Shown here: positions 11,061 through 22,564 of the stretch, piece by piece
Position numbering within the stretch: the stretch's first letter is position 1
Layout of the letters: each line of letters begins with the position of its first letter
From: Acanthacorydalis orientalis
Taxonomy: Eukaryota; Arthropoda; Insecta; Megaloptera; Corydalidae
Direction of reading: 5' to 3'
DNA: 64,000 bases
Assembly (NCBI GenBank): GCA_034766995.1
Contig: CM068322.1
Span: forward strand, 7,156,589 to 7,220,588
The notes under the pieces: generated by a model
Seen by the model: the letters and a program-made list of their open reading frames with translations, nothing else
Databases searched by the model: none
What the model was told of the DNA's origin: nothing
Translations under genes and position numbers: made by a program

Positions 11061-11107
11061 GTATTGTATACTTTCATTATTAGAAATGCTTGTTCATTAT
11101 GAAGAAA

Positions 11108-11141
11108 ACACACACACATATATACATATATATATATATAC
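11108..11141. repeat. (CA)n-(TA)n microsatellite
   Basis: A short CA run passes into TATACATATATA sequence. Confidence 0.9.
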
Positions 11142-11149
11142 ATGTTTGT

Positions 11150-11680
11150 ATACGTAAGACTAAAGTGGCAATTCTTTTAATTGGTATTTATAAGGAAAAA
11201 AGACTTAATCGTTTCTCCGTAGGAAATATTTACTTAACTTTGTTAATTTTATACTGTTTTCAACGTATTTTGCATTTTTTCAAGTCTACATAACTCGAAT
11301 GTATTTATAAAAAAATATTTACATATTTATTTCTGTTTGTCGTTAGAGATATTTTGCTGATGACGTCGATTCGAGTTATTATAAAGCAGTATGACTGGAA
11401 TCCTTGAAATTTAACTGAGTTTTTATGTTTTTGTCATACCGTAAATATTTAAAAGTGACATTAAATAAAGCACATTTTAATCATTTTCAAAGAGCTTTTG
11501 TTTTTAGAAATATCTTTATTTTCATATCAATTATTTGTTCATGTTTCGGGCGTAAAAAGTCTTTTTTTCAAGTTAAATTTGAATGACATTAACATTTTTT
11601 ATGCTCCTGTATAATGGTACTTTTATTCATTATTTCATTTTCATTTTCGTCAAAAGAATATAAAACAAATAAAATATATA
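11150..11680. other. AT-rich spacer, no gene
   Basis: No coding or repeat signature recognised. Confidence 0.5.
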
Positions 11681-11683
11681 TAC

Positions 11684-11685
<2 letters not shown>

Positions 11686-11745
<60 letters not shown>
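11686..11745. repeat. (AT)30 microsatellite
   Basis: An uninterrupted 60-base AT run. Any Tyr-Ile repeat 'protein' across it is an artefact. Confidence 0.96.
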
Positions 11746-11747
<2 letters not shown>

Positions 11748-11749
11748 AT

Positions 11750-13630
11750 GTCTTCATAAAAGGATTTATTATTCTTTCATCATAATACAGTTGTTTAATT
11801 CGAGTAAATAATAAACATATATATTTATAATTGCCTTTTTAGTTAATCATCAAAGTGAAGTATATATGTATATATAAATATATATATATATATACACAAT
11901 CATATTAAAAGTTATGGTGATGATTAATGAAAGTTAATACGAATGTATTGAAAAATAACTGCTGTTGCATAAAAAAGTAAGAAAAACATTTTTCTTCGAC
12001 ACGGTAGTTCATTTGAAACCTTGTATAATATGTAAGAGATTGTTTTATTGTTGTTAATGATGAAAAATATTTAAAATTTAAGAAAAAGACAAGGGGCGGT
12101 AAAGAAATGTTGTATGCGAGCTTGTAACTTTTGAACGAAATGGCTTCGTAAAATGTGCGCCAATGTATTGTGTTTTTTGAATTATTGGATATAAATCTAC
12201 TCAATTACATTGCGATACATATTATGTAGTTAATATTAATATGAAGCTGTGTGTAGATACTATCTAAATATTTAAAGCAATGAATGTGTCAATTTGTGCC
12301 ATCATTGAATTTCTAACAGCTGAAAACGTGCCACTCATAGACATTTATCTGTGATTAAAAAATATTCAAGTTGTAAAAAAATATGAATTTTGATTTTAGG
12401 AAATATAGTTGGATTGATTGATTATTTATTGTTCGAAGTGAGTTTTATAAAACTCTTTTTTTAACAAAACTTGATTTCTTACAAAACTCGGAATTGAAAC
12501 AAAAATTTTAGTATTATATATATTTTAAACTGCAAAGAATATGGTGCTTTTTGGTTCTGCGAATGCTGAATACAGAAACGAAATTCAAACGGTTTGAAAA
12601 ATGCCGAGAAAATGTGTAATGATACGAAACTAAAACTTGATCCCAAAGGAACTTGATTGTAAGTCTGAAGATAAGTTTACGGTACCGTGAGAAGTTGTCT
12701 AAAGTAATAAATACTAGATTTCTTCACAGATGAAATTAAGATACTTGTTACACTTTGATAGAAGTTTATCGATAATAATGGTAGTTGTGTTTAAAAATAC
12801 ATATGACATTTGAAAGTTTATTCTTTTTTTCTGAAAGCTTGGTTTTTTTTTTATTTTATTTCAATAATTCTATTTTAATGCTGTAAGCTTCTATACAAAA
12901 CTATTCAATCACGGCTTGTATTTTCTCAGAGATTGATTGTATTGATTATATATATATATGTATACTTTTTATATATTAAAAGTCTATCAGATTATGTAAA
13001 ATACATTTGGTTATTTCATTTTTAATTAAATTACCATTTTGTATTTAAATTTTGTATGTTTAAGATTTCTTTTTAAATTATCGCATCTTACGAATAAAAA
13101 AGAGAAAAATTGTATTTTTTTACTAGACGTAATTTTAAAAAATAATGTTACTAGTTACGACATTGACCATGTTTTAATTGCATTGATACTCGTACAATCT
13201 TACAGATGATTATGTGTAAATATAAGAGAAACAGGAAATTATATATATATATACGTATACATACATAGTCATTAATAAAAGCATTAAAGCAAAGGTCAGT
13301 AAGTGTTAATTAATTGTTACAAAATGATAAATAATTCGTTTTTTAATATTCTATATTAACACTGTATAATGCTTATTTTTAGATGTTCAGTAACAAAATA
13401 TATGTTGTATACAGCTTTCTTAATTTAATTTTTCACTTGCTCCACATATCTGAGGATGATTGAATTACAACCGAATTTGTATAACTGAAATGCACGTAAA
13501 CAACGATTAAAATGATATATTAGTTAATTATTGAACACTTGCGAAGAGATTTTTTTCTATTTTTAGCGTGCGTGAAAAATTTATTTGTGAATGTAATTTT
13601 GTTCAGTGACAGAATTTTATTGTTTTATTA
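11750..13630. other. AT-rich intergenic DNA with small TA tracts
   Basis: A 99-codon minus-strand frame (11905-12204) has no recognisable domain and scattered low complexity; I treat it as chance. Short TA runs lie at 11862-11894, 12947-12960 and 13239-13253. Confidence 0.45.

Positions 13631-13632
<2 letters not shown>

Positions 13633-13667
<35 letters not shown>
13633..13667. repeat. (AT)n microsatellite
   Basis: About 17 AT units, followed by ATATACAAGG and a more complex unrecognised stretch (13675-13800). Confidence 0.93.
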
Positions 13668-13676
<9 letters not shown>

Positions 13677-14120
13677 AGGACGCATTAGGCACCTGGAGAA
13701 CTCCAACCCAGTTTCCTTACTTAAAACTAATTCATGATAAAAACTGTAAATCCACCAAAAATCTCAAACTATTGAAGTGTGAGATATGGGTCTATGAGTC
13801 ACATTTAAAATTCGAAATAATTTCTACCACTGGTATACAAGTTCAAGATAATGTTACTTATTTTAATCTTGAAAAGTAAATTTCATTGATACATTATATT
13901 TTTCTATACAAACTGCAATTATATTGTTAATTATATTAAAATGTAAAATATATTTCAATAAATACAAAATATCAGTAAAACATTTGTAAATACTTAATTA
14001 ATATACACATACTCGTATTCAACAGTGTATTTAACTAACAAGCGCATTCTAGATCTTAATTAAGATATGGTTTCAAGTTATAATAAAATGTAGGTAGTCA
14101 TGTAAACAATATTGTTTTTA

Positions 14121-14158
14121 GATATATATATATATATATATATCTATATATCTATATA

Positions 14159-14206
<48 letters not shown>

Positions 14207-14225
14207 TAGATAGATAGATAGATAG
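14121..14225. repeat. Compound (AT)n / (CTATATAT)n / (GATA)n microsatellite
   Basis: An AT run, then CTATATAT units around 14143-14160, a second AT run, and a GATA run at about 14204-14225. Confidence 0.93.
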
Positions 14226-14437
14226 GTTAAAGATTTTTTACCTGTTTTAGAAAATATGGTTTACTGCTAATTGAACAAAGAACGATGATTACCAAGCGTT
14301 CACAATATGTCAGTGAAACAAGCTTGTTCTAACGTGAATATTTCTATTGAAATGCATGAATCAAAATTCATGTACTATTCATTCTGCCGTTACGTCAGTG
14401 TTTACATCCGTATTCATGTTAACAGATCTTATTGTAT

Positions 14438-14502
14438 TATATATGTATATATATATATATGTATATATATATAGGTAGATAGATAGATATATAGATATAT
14501 AA
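14438..14502. repeat. Compound (AT)n-(GATA)n microsatellite
   Basis: AT tracts interrupted by GT and followed by TAGATAGATAG. Confidence 0.9.
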
Positions 14503-14826
14503 TATTTTTGTTATATAATTAGTTATAATATATTGAATTTTCTACAAAGATATTTTCAGATACATCTGCGCCTTACGTACTATCACGTTTTACGTGCTAA
14601 AATTTTCGTATCTTTTCAAGAAATAAAATTCATTTTTTACCTCTCCGTGAAAAAATATAATTACACTACCCTTGCTTAATAATTAAAACGAACAACCCTC
14701 GAGGAACTCGTTTTTCATATACACCTCAAGTACTAAACTTTTATGTATATATTTCTCACATCGACTATAAACATAAATTCAAATACAAAACGCACGACGA
14801 TATTCGAAAGCATGAATGCAACACAC

Positions 14827-14935
<109 letters not shown>

Positions 14936-15005
14936 CACGTCTATATTCGTGAAGAATTCTATGTGAACAAAAATCTTCATTGCTGGTTCAATAAAGCGAT
15001 TCCTT

Positions 15006-15010
<5 letters not shown>

Positions 15011-15040
<30 letters not shown>
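15011..15040. repeat. (TA)n microsatellite
   Basis: About 15 TA units directly before a CpG-rich island. Confidence 0.94.
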
Positions 15041-15044
<4 letters not shown>

Positions 15045-15049
15045 GTATG

Positions 15050-15405
15050 TGCTTCAACCGCGAATAAAAATAAATTCCGTGCCGTCCGGAAGTTCTGCTA
15101 TTGTGTGCGCAGAGAAGAACAAAATTATTTGTATGCGAAGTCATCGCTTAACCACGACAAATCGCCGCCGCATCTACCACCGTCTTGATTAATTACAAGC
15201 GCCGTTCTCCCTTTTATTTTGCGTCCACGGCTCGATTTTTTATGACACTGTAAATAACGATTTATCAAATTTAAAGTTCCAATTTATCTTGGCTTGCGTA
15301 AGTGTTATGCGTTTTATTAAACGCCGTTTGAAATTAGTCCGTGATTTCGTTTTTATCGCGTCGTTCATCTTACGCAAATAATGTTTTATGATGGAAATGA
15401 ATCTT
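15050..15405. promoter_or_regulatory. CpG-rich island with homeodomain-type motifs
   Basis: Complex, CG-containing sequence: GCCGTCCGG near 15080, ATCGCCGCCGCATC near 15161, a TTGATTAATTACAAGCGCC site at 15185-15203, TTTTATTAAACGCC near 15312 and TTTTATCGCGTCG near 15351. TAAT/TTTAT words next to CG-bearing unique sequence are typical of insect developmental enhancers. The short plus frame (15007-15192) starts inside the microsatellite and is not credible. The non-coding regulatory role is an inference. Confidence 0.45.
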
Positions 15406-15409
15406 TTAC

Positions 15410-15860
15410 AAATTGGGCATTACATATATACATATAAATATATATATATATATACAAATAAACACTGATAAGTTTTTTTTTGTATTAAAGTGATAAATAA
15501 TAAAATACCATACTTGCATTACATAACACACAGATGAAAGTAACTAATTATATGATTTTAATTGCTGTTTATATTATAGTGAATATTTTTCACTTTGGTT
15601 GGTTTGATTGACAACTTTTAAATGTTTAGTTATTTGAAGGATGACAGTAATAGAATCTAACACTGTAACTTATTCGATTAAGAGAATTATTTATGTCAAA
15701 GTTAAATTAGAATTTACATATTTAGATATATTCGGAAAAAAATAATATGAAACATGTCTTAAAATTACAAAAAAATGGAAACCTGTAATATGATGAACAA
15801 TGAATTAGTAGATATCTTAGATTAACAGATGTAAAAAAGTATTAGTTATATTTTCGTTGA
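15410..15860. other. AT-rich spacer, no gene
   Basis: A short TA run at 15421-15453; nothing else recognised. Confidence 0.5.
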
Positions 15861-15929
15861 AAAATTAAGGCAGTGACAACAAATATTAGGTTGCACAATA
15901 TAAAAGGGTTGATCTTTTACTGGAAAATA

Positions 15930-16304
15930 GGAACCGAGCTTTGGGATAAGTAAAATTGTTTTTTATGGCATTTTTTACTTCATATTTGGTAGAATCAGGT
16001 TTCAGCCGTATAAATTATTTTCTCAGCCTAACGCGGAATCACCTTAACATAAGAGACAGAGGTAATCTCCGGTTATCCTTCACACCAATAGAACCGAATA
16101 TAAAAAAACTTACTTCTGGCCATCAAGCACAAGGGTCACATTGATTGAGAAATACTTAAAAATGTGTATAAATTATAAAAATTATAATAAAACATGGTCT
16201 ATTTACAAACAAAACATTGATATAGCTACCTTAGGGTAGGAAAGCCACAGGAAGGAAACAAGGTCTGAAGAGGACCATAGTCGGAAAAAGGTTGAGAAAC
16301 ACTG
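15930..16304 (+). mobile_element. hAT-superfamily element, 3' end
   Basis: The C-terminal coding tail is followed by a terminal sequence at 16273-16304 whose complement begins CAGTGTTTCTCAACCTTTTT, the classic hAT terminus. The next eight bases, ATCTAGAT (16305-16312), are where a target duplication would lie. No matching 5' terminus is visible upstream within 1 kb, so the copy is 5'-truncated. Confidence 0.82.
15950..16144 (+). pseudogene. hAT transposase C-terminal (dimerisation) fragment, ZBED/FAM200-like
   Basis: A 62-codon plus frame reads FFTSYLVESGFSRINYFLSLTRN, then LNIRDRGNLRLSFTPIEPNIKKLTSGHQAQGSH and a stop. This is the conserved C-terminal dimerisation segment of hAT transposases of the ZBED5/FAM200 type, where the usual form is FPTSYLVEKGFSAVTNLLTKKRN...RGDLRL.LT.IEPNI.KL...HQAQ.SH. 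The rest of the protein, including the BED finger and the RNase-H-like core with its catalytic acidic residues, is absent. The open frame survives probably because it is short; it has no plausible start. Confidence 0.88.
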
Positions 16305-16522
16305 ATCTAGATCATTCATCGCTGTGCATTTTAATGACAATCTCAGTGTATAGATATCTCTTCCATTTATTAAATAAATTTTCTAGCTATTGAGACAAAC
16401 GCTGTAGGAAATTTTAAATGCAGCCATCTGACAACAGAATTCACTAGAGACACGAGTGGGGCTGAAACAATTTTACGAGCAAAATGCATATTTTATCTCC
16501 TAATATATGAATAATATATACA

Positions 16523-16524
<2 letters not shown>

Positions 16525-16562
<38 letters not shown>
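16525..16562. repeat. (TA)n microsatellite
   Basis: About 19 TA units ending in TGTATGTGTGTG. Confidence 0.94.
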
Positions 16563-16573
<11 letters not shown>

Positions 16574-16707
16574 CTTTGTATATATAGTAGAGAGTTTAAA
16601 TATCTACTAGCCGTTTCAATGCACAATGCAGATTTATATTATCCGTTTTCATTCAGTAATGCCATATGAATAAATTCAGAAACTAGAAATGCAGTTTCCA
16701 CATTTAA

Positions 16708-16712
<5 letters not shown>

Positions 16713-16755
<43 letters not shown>
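16713..16755. repeat. (AT)n microsatellite
   Basis: About 20 AT units with GT interruptions at both edges. Confidence 0.94.
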
Positions 16756-16758
<3 letters not shown>

Positions 16759-17011
16759 TACTGTAACTAAATAATTAATCGCTTATGTAATAGCGTGTTT
16801 TGTTCTAGAATTATGGATTTGTGTATGTTGGGAACGATGAAGATACTCTGTAGAGTTTTATTGCACTGTTCGCTTTTTAGTCAAATTTAAATACCTTGTT
16901 CGTATGATGGAGTGGTTTCATTTGAAATGTATTTCTATTTAAATGTATTTGGTTTGAAATTAACTGATGAATACTCTACTTTAACAATATTAGATTTGTT
17001 AATCTCTTTGA

Positions 17012-17015
<4 letters not shown>
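16756..17015. other. AT-rich spacer
   Basis: No gene recognised between the flanking microsatellites. Confidence 0.5.

Positions 17016-17050
<35 letters not shown>
17016..17050. repeat. (TA)n microsatellite
   Basis: About 17 TA units. Confidence 0.94.
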
Positions 17051-17051
<1 letters not shown>

Positions 17052-17446
17052 CGACTCATTTAGTGTAGCAAATGTATTATTATTTTATTTTATTTAGTTT
17101 TACTTACTCATATTTATGACACAAACATTATTTATGCGGTTGCGGTGTATTCTTCAGAATTCAGGTAATTTATTTTCATTCATTTTGTGCATCTTGTTTC
17201 AAGACCTTATGTAAATTAATTATAAGTACAATATTCAATTTCTTATTTATAGAATGTTAGATTAAATATTCATTTAACAAGTACAAATTGGAAATCTCAT
17301 TTAGCTATTTAATGGTAGGAAAAAAGAGTACTTGCGTTTTGAGATAAATGAGATCTGTGTTGATTTTATTGATTGTGAAAGTATTATGTTACTAATTACA
17401 CGTTGTGCTTATTTTCCTGTACGCAAAGATACGATAAGAAATATAT

Positions 17447-17450
<4 letters not shown>

Positions 17451-17494
<44 letters not shown>
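17451..17494. repeat. (AT)n microsatellite
   Basis: About 22 AT units running directly into the palindrome at 17492-17525. Confidence 0.94.
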
Positions 17495-17499
<5 letters not shown>

Positions 17500-17525
17500 T
17501 CTTTACGCACGTAAAGATAATTATA
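17492..17525. repeat. Perfect 16-bp-arm palindrome
   Basis: TATAATTATCTTTACG at 17492-17507 is the exact complement of 17510-17525, with only CA between. The CTTTACG/CGTAAAG half is not explained by the AT run next to it. It could be a cruciform-prone site, a tiny fold-back element or the scar of a palindrome expansion. Confidence 0.88.
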
Positions 17526-17859
17526 AGAATGGATCTTTTTATTAAAACATATAAAGTAAATTTTAATATTTTTACTATGAAAAATATATTACGAATGAGC
17601 ATTTTTAATTTTTTTTTACATCGCCCAGGTATAATTATTTAATACTTAAAAAAATCCTGTTTTGTTACGTTTTCGAAGCGTTTGTATCACAGTCTGTGAA
17701 AAGTCATATGTCATTATTAAATAATAAACATTACGTCATAAAACGATGAAAAGCTCTATACTCGACATTGCATTCGACACAAATTTAACACGGGACTCAC
17801 ACTACTCAAGTGTAGAAATAGACCAAAACCATTCGGTTTTGATCTTGATGATGCTATAA

Positions 17860-18770
17860 TCCACAACACTTGCAAACAATAATTGGTTTTGACATTTTCA
17901 AACCGATGATTTTCATGTCAGTTGTCTATAACTCTCTGAAACGCTATGAATATTAAATGACAATTATTTTCAAGATTTATTTAAAAAAATCTGTCGTAGA
18001 ACTTGCAGAATAATTGAAAGGAATTTAATCGAGCAACGGTTTCGAAACAATTGTATGAGATAGGAAAAATTCCGAAGTTCAGAATGTGAGTACCATATGA
18101 ACTCTTCGAAAAAACATTTCCTACTGGCTCAACATCTTGTTACTTTCCAAGCAACTTAAGAAGAATTTTTTGTAGAAAATTATTACCGGCAATGAAAAAT
18201 AGATTATGTACTATTAAATGTATAATACATTCATGCACACACGCTAGCTAGACCTTGATATCAGAAGGAAAAACGAACATCCATGCCCAAAAGGTCATTC
18301 TAGCATTTGGTGGAACCTGAAGGATGTGCTGTTTCACGAGATTTGTGAAACGGTTACTGCCAAGAGCTATAGATGTCAATTGAATAATTTGGCCGACGAA
18401 ATAGTACAGAAAAAAATATTTACTAAACAAGGAAACCGGAAGGACATTTTGGTACACGAAAGCGGTAAGTCTAGTGTTGCCCTTATTACTCAGATAACCA
18501 TCTTTAATTTGGGCTTAGAAGTTCTCCCATACGCGACGTATTCATTCGAGTTAGTGCCTTGTGATTATCATTTATTCCGGTCGATACAGATCTCTTCACC
18601 TGGTTAGCATCTTCGAGACGTGGTTAAACATAAATATAGATCAACGATTTCATTACCTCCAAACCGATATATTTTTTTCGAGAAGGAATCCGAAACATGC
18701 CTTAGAGATGGTAGATTGTTGAAAGCGAGGGTAACTATTTTGATGATTGAATTATATTCATACTTCGAAG
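17860..18770 (+). pseudogene. Mariner transposase pseudogene (GDFD/Hsmar2-like group)
   Basis: A near full-length but decayed mariner transposase. In order: a FQTDDFHV block (the G/SDFD motif), VSKQLYEIGKIPKFR.VPYELF (HTH linker), IITGNEK* at about 18180, QKVILAFGGT, then a 93-codon frame (18326-18607). That frame includes ETVTAKSYRCQLNNL, ILVHESGKSSVA and LGLEVLPYATYSFELVPCDYHLFRSIQ. The catalytic triad is compromised twice: GDEK has become GNEK and HDN has become HES. Only the third Asp (PCDYHLF) survives. Stops and frameshifts are scattered through it. Terminal repeats were not resolved, so the limits are approximate. The minus frame at 18248-18457 is its shadow. Confidence 0.87.
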
Positions 18771-18789
18771 TGACTGAAATCAAATAATA

Positions 18790-19960
18790 TAGCTCTGGAT
18801 TTTTTCAATATACAACATAATTTGTACATTTATATGAGGTGTCACATCTATAAACGTACAGAATCCTAGCAACGGCGATAAGATAACCTGTTGAAATATA
18901 ATTCATATCAAACGGTCGATTTGAACGTACAATATGCTATTTATACGTGAACGTTTGTCTACTCTATCGAACATCGACTAGAATGGTGTAGGGAAAAAGA
19001 ATACTTCAAACGGAACAAAGAAAAATCTCTAAGCGTATTTTTCTCGTTACATACATGCATACATTCATACTGATTTCCATTTGGAGTGAATTGTTGTGCA
19101 CTTTTAACGTCGAACTGTACGCTTTTCTCAATGCACCAAGATATAGTATGTATCTCTACAAGCTGCTCTAATAAAATGTATAGTAGAGTCTTACAGTTGC
19201 ATCTAAACTTTGTTACAGTCTATATATTATATTCCTCTTTGCTACTTATATATTCTTAGTATAAGGTAAAGAATAGTAATATTGACAAGATATGTAGTAG
19301 AATTTATTTAATGGAGTGAATATAAAGAAAAAATATTTTGTTTTCAGCTGCATCATATTAAATAAATTTTATAAATTAAAAGTCTTATATTTTTTTATAA
19401 ACGAAGACTTGTCAATGAATATTGTACTAATACTACTGTTTGCATTATTTTCATTAATTTTGTGCTGATATGAGCCATTCGTTTTATTAATAATAAAAAA
19501 CTATTTAAATTTCGGTTGGTACTAACAATGAATCACACTGAGACATTGTGTAAAACTGTATAAAAATATTATTATTTGTTTTAAAAAGATGCTTTTGTAT
19601 TCTTACTAATTGTTAACATATAATAGAAGTAACAACTTTAACTCCTTAAATCGTTCAGATAAGGAAACCGGTGTAATAAACAAATGTATATATTATAGAG
19701 TTCGGTTTTTTAATAAATTTTCATTATTGGGTGGGTCAAGACAATGCACAATGATAAATTATCTGTTACTTAGATTTCATTTTTGAAAATAGATCTAGAT
19801 AAGTCAGAAAATATATTAAATAAATAAATAACTAAAGACCTATCGAAAATAAAATTCATTTGATGTAAAGTGGAATCGTTGTTGATATTATTACTCTGAT
19901 GTTTACACCAACTGATAAAAGCCTGATGAATACAAACAATTTCTACACTAACATTCAACA
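18790..19960. other. AT-rich spacer, no gene
   Basis: 18850-19030 has somewhat more CG-bearing complexity (AACGGCGATAAG, AACGGTCGATTTG); the rest is plain AT-rich sequence. Confidence 0.45.
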
Positions 19961-19989
19961 GAATGAAACATTAAAGGTAAGTGTATGAC

Positions 19990-20340
19990 TATCCAGGAAA
20001 GTGACAACAACCATTATCGCGTGCATATACAGCCACTACTCCTAGAGATATTTTTTGTGAATTTTATTGTTGCAGCTCTATTTGCCCATATACATTCGTG
20101 GAAATAAACGTTTAATATGTTCATTTGTTACATACAATCGACGTTTTCTAGCATTGCGACATGCTGTTTCTAGAATTGGACGTCCATAAAAGACAGATTC
20201 GAAATGAAATGTAACGATAAGTGCAATCGTTACAGTACGGACGAATATTAAATTATTCAGGCAGATGTTATTACGGTTCATTACGATGGATGAAATGATT
20301 GATTCTGGATGTAGAATTGTCCATTCGATTTGCAATCTAT
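19990..20340. other. More complex patch, candidate conserved non-coding DNA
   Basis: Contains GGACGTCCATAAAAGAC (20178-20194, with a CCATAAA Hox-type core) and a perfect 8-bp-arm stem (GTAACGAT / ATCGTTAC at 20211-20233). An 85-codon minus-strand frame (20078-20335) ends ...RKRRLYVTNEHIKRLF but matches no family I recognise. I do not call it a gene. Confidence 0.3.
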
Positions 20341-20388
20341 TTTAGAAATTAATATATATATATATATATGCATTAATGTTCACAAATG

Positions 20389-20876
20389 TATAATATAGAA
20401 GCAAGAAGATTATGTAATATATTTAAAAATGCAACTTAAGTGAGATTACAATATTCTCATTCATAATAATTATATATTCATTATTCATTGTCTTCAGTGG
20501 AACTTGTGAGGTAAAATCATTGAAATAAAAGAAACATTTTGTTTGTATTCGTTTTTTGATTAATTTTGAAGCTGAAACGTTATCTAAACTTATCTTAAAA
20601 AGCATCGTTTATATATATTTTAAAAGATTGAAGAATTTATCGGTTTAGTAGTTCGTTTTGTTCACGAAAAGTTATTTGATTTGGTGTTGCAATTATACGT
20701 TCTGGTACTGTTTCGTCTCATAGAAGTATATTGGAGATTTCGTTCTAGACAAAAATTTTTTTAAAAGAACTATGTATAGTTTTGTACTATTTTTTGAAGT
20801 GAAACTTCTTTAGCTGCATTGAGAGTAAATTTTCAAGACCAAAACGGAAAAGTGTGACGGAAGTTGTTATAACGTA
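20389..20876. repeat. Direct repeat R, copy 1 (~488 bp)
   Basis: Begins TATAATATAGAAGCAAGAAG and aligns along its whole length with 21036-21527, differing by scattered substitutions and short indels. Matching 60-64-codon minus-strand frames occur in both copies simply because the DNA is duplicated. No LTR-type TG...CA ends or flanking duplications were seen. Confidence 0.92.
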
Positions 20877-21032
20877 TGATACACTTGATATGCACAATAT
20901 AATATATCTAATATATGAATCGTTAACAAATAAATTAATAAGAAATATGTATGATAGGTGTTACCACATTAATAGTTTAAAATAAAAATTTGTCTGATTC
21001 GAAAATATAAAAACTGTCAGGAAGGTACATCA
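20874..21032. repeat. Spacer repeat S, copy 1 (159 bp)
   Basis: Lies exactly between the two R copies. It begins GTATGATACACTTGATATGC, ends AGGTACATCA, and recurs at 24727-24885 with only a handful of differences. Confidence 0.92.
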
Positions 21033-21035
21033 ATA

Positions 21036-21527
21036 TATAATATAGAAGCAAGAAGATTATGTCATATATTTAAAAATGCAACTTCCAATGATATTCCAAT
21101 ATTCTCATTCATAATAATTATATATTCAATATTCATTGTCTTCAATGGAACTTGTGAGGTAAAATCTTTGAAAAAAAAGAAACATTCTGTTTGTATTCGT
21201 TTTTTGATTAATTTTGAAGCTGAAACGTTACCTAAATTTATCTTAAAAAGCATCATTTATATATATATATTTTAAAAGATTGAGAAATTTATCGGTTTAT
21301 TAGTTCGTTTTTTTACGAAAAGTTACTTGATTTGATGTTGAAATTATACGTTATGTTACTGTTTCGTTTCATAGAAGTATATTGGAAATTTCGTTCTAGA
21401 CTAGAAAAATTTTTAAAAGAACTATTTATAGTTTTGTACTATTTTTTGAAGTGAAACTTCTTCAGCTGCATTGAAAGTAAATTTTCAAGACCAAAACGAA
21501 AAAGTCTAACGGAAGTTGTTGTAACGT
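21036..21527. repeat. Direct repeat R, copy 2 (~492 bp)
   Basis: Second copy of the block at 20389-20876. After it the sequence diverges into AGACGGCCGAAGCGAAC-type complex DNA preceding the endonuclease-like fragment. Confidence 0.92.
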
Positions 21528-21618
21528 GGAAAGGGGTGTATAGAGAAAGAGGATGGATCATGCGTAGACGGCCGAAGCGAACAGCAGCTCAGTTAACATT
21601 GTCACTTCGTTCATAGAT

Positions 21619-21664
21619 ATGACTGTTGTATAATCCCATCTATTTGGGATTGTACAACAGTCAT
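21619..21664. repeat. 20-bp-arm hairpin
   Basis: The arm at 21619-21638 (ATGACTGTTGTATAATCCCA) pairs with 21645-21664 with a single mismatch around a 6-base loop. It lies at the very start of the endonuclease-like coding remnant. Confidence 0.9.
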
Positions 21665-22000
21665 ATTGGGGGTTCATATATATTTATTTTGAGATATGAC
21701 ACATCAATTGCTGAATTCTGTTGTGCTCGATGTAGAATTGGAAATGGGAAAACAATTTTAATTGTAGCAATTTACATTTATCCGAATCAAAAAATGGAAG
21801 ATATAATCAAATTTAGTCACCGACCATTACTACCGTACACTCATGGAGGTGCAGCATTACTTGTTAATTTTGTACGTAGAAAACTTAATTTCATTATAAA
21901 TACTGATCCCATAATCTAAACAACAAAATCGGGTACTAATATAGATGCTGTCTTTCGTAACATTATTTTCCTTTATTATAAACTTCTTATATGAGAGGGA
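21650..22000 (+). pseudogene. Endonuclease/exonuclease/phosphatase-like fragment of a mobile element
   Basis: A 97-codon plus frame reads YDTSIAEFCCARCRIGNGKTILIVAIYIYPNQKMEDII and FSHRPLLPYTHGG, then jumps to FVRRKLNFIINTDPII, a stop, and TTKSGTNIDAVF. This is the EEP-nuclease fold seen in LINE endonucleases and in the PIF1-helicase/endonuclease proteins of insect Helitron-type elements; the TTKSGT.IDAVF block is characteristic. The segment that should carry the catalytic GDFN motif is deleted between 'ALLVN' and 'FVRRK'. Non-functional. The host element class (Helitron versus LINE) is my inference from memory of related insect sequences. Confidence 0.65.
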
Positions 22001-22029
22001 CTTGAAGAGTAATTTTATTCGTATACTTG

Positions 22030-22560
22030 CTAAGATAGAGAAAGTTTTCTGTAAGACTGGTATATATTAAATCGTTAAAGTTATTAACAAAAATGATATG
22101 TTTATTTTCAGGAAAAAGTTAAATTAAATTAGAAATAAAATATATTATTTCAATTTTCCATCATGACAAGTTTATGCTTCAAAATCTGTATATATTTATT
22201 CAATGTTTAAAATATTAGTAATCTAAAAATAGCTAAGTATAATTTATTTTTGCTCAGATATTTATCTTTGATCTTAAAAATACTATTTGGTATTCGCATA
22301 TCACTATATTTTTTTTTTGTAATACAATAATAAATCTTTTTACTGTAAAAATGTTCAAGTTCTAATTTGAATAAGTCGTTAAAATGTATGGATAACAAAA
22401 TTAAGAAAATATTATTTAATTGAGAACAAACACTGTTTTCTTAATTTTTTGTAAATAAAACTTATTTAGAATTCGCCTGACCTATTTTATTGATATACTT
22501 TCTATACAACTATTTATTTTTAAAGTAATAAATAAAATTCTTGAATAAAAGTTACACCGT
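22030..22560. other. AT-rich spacer, no gene
   Basis: No signal beyond low-complexity frames. Confidence 0.5.
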
Positions 22561-22564
22561 ACCT

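Noticed and set aside
11905..12204. 99-codon minus-strand frame
   Set aside because: No domain, no conserved motif, ordinary length for chance frames in DNA of this composition.
20389..21527. R repeats as paired LTRs of a retrotransposon
   Set aside because: The interior is only 159 bp, no TG...CA ends, primer site or polypurine tract were seen, and the interior occurs alone elsewhere.
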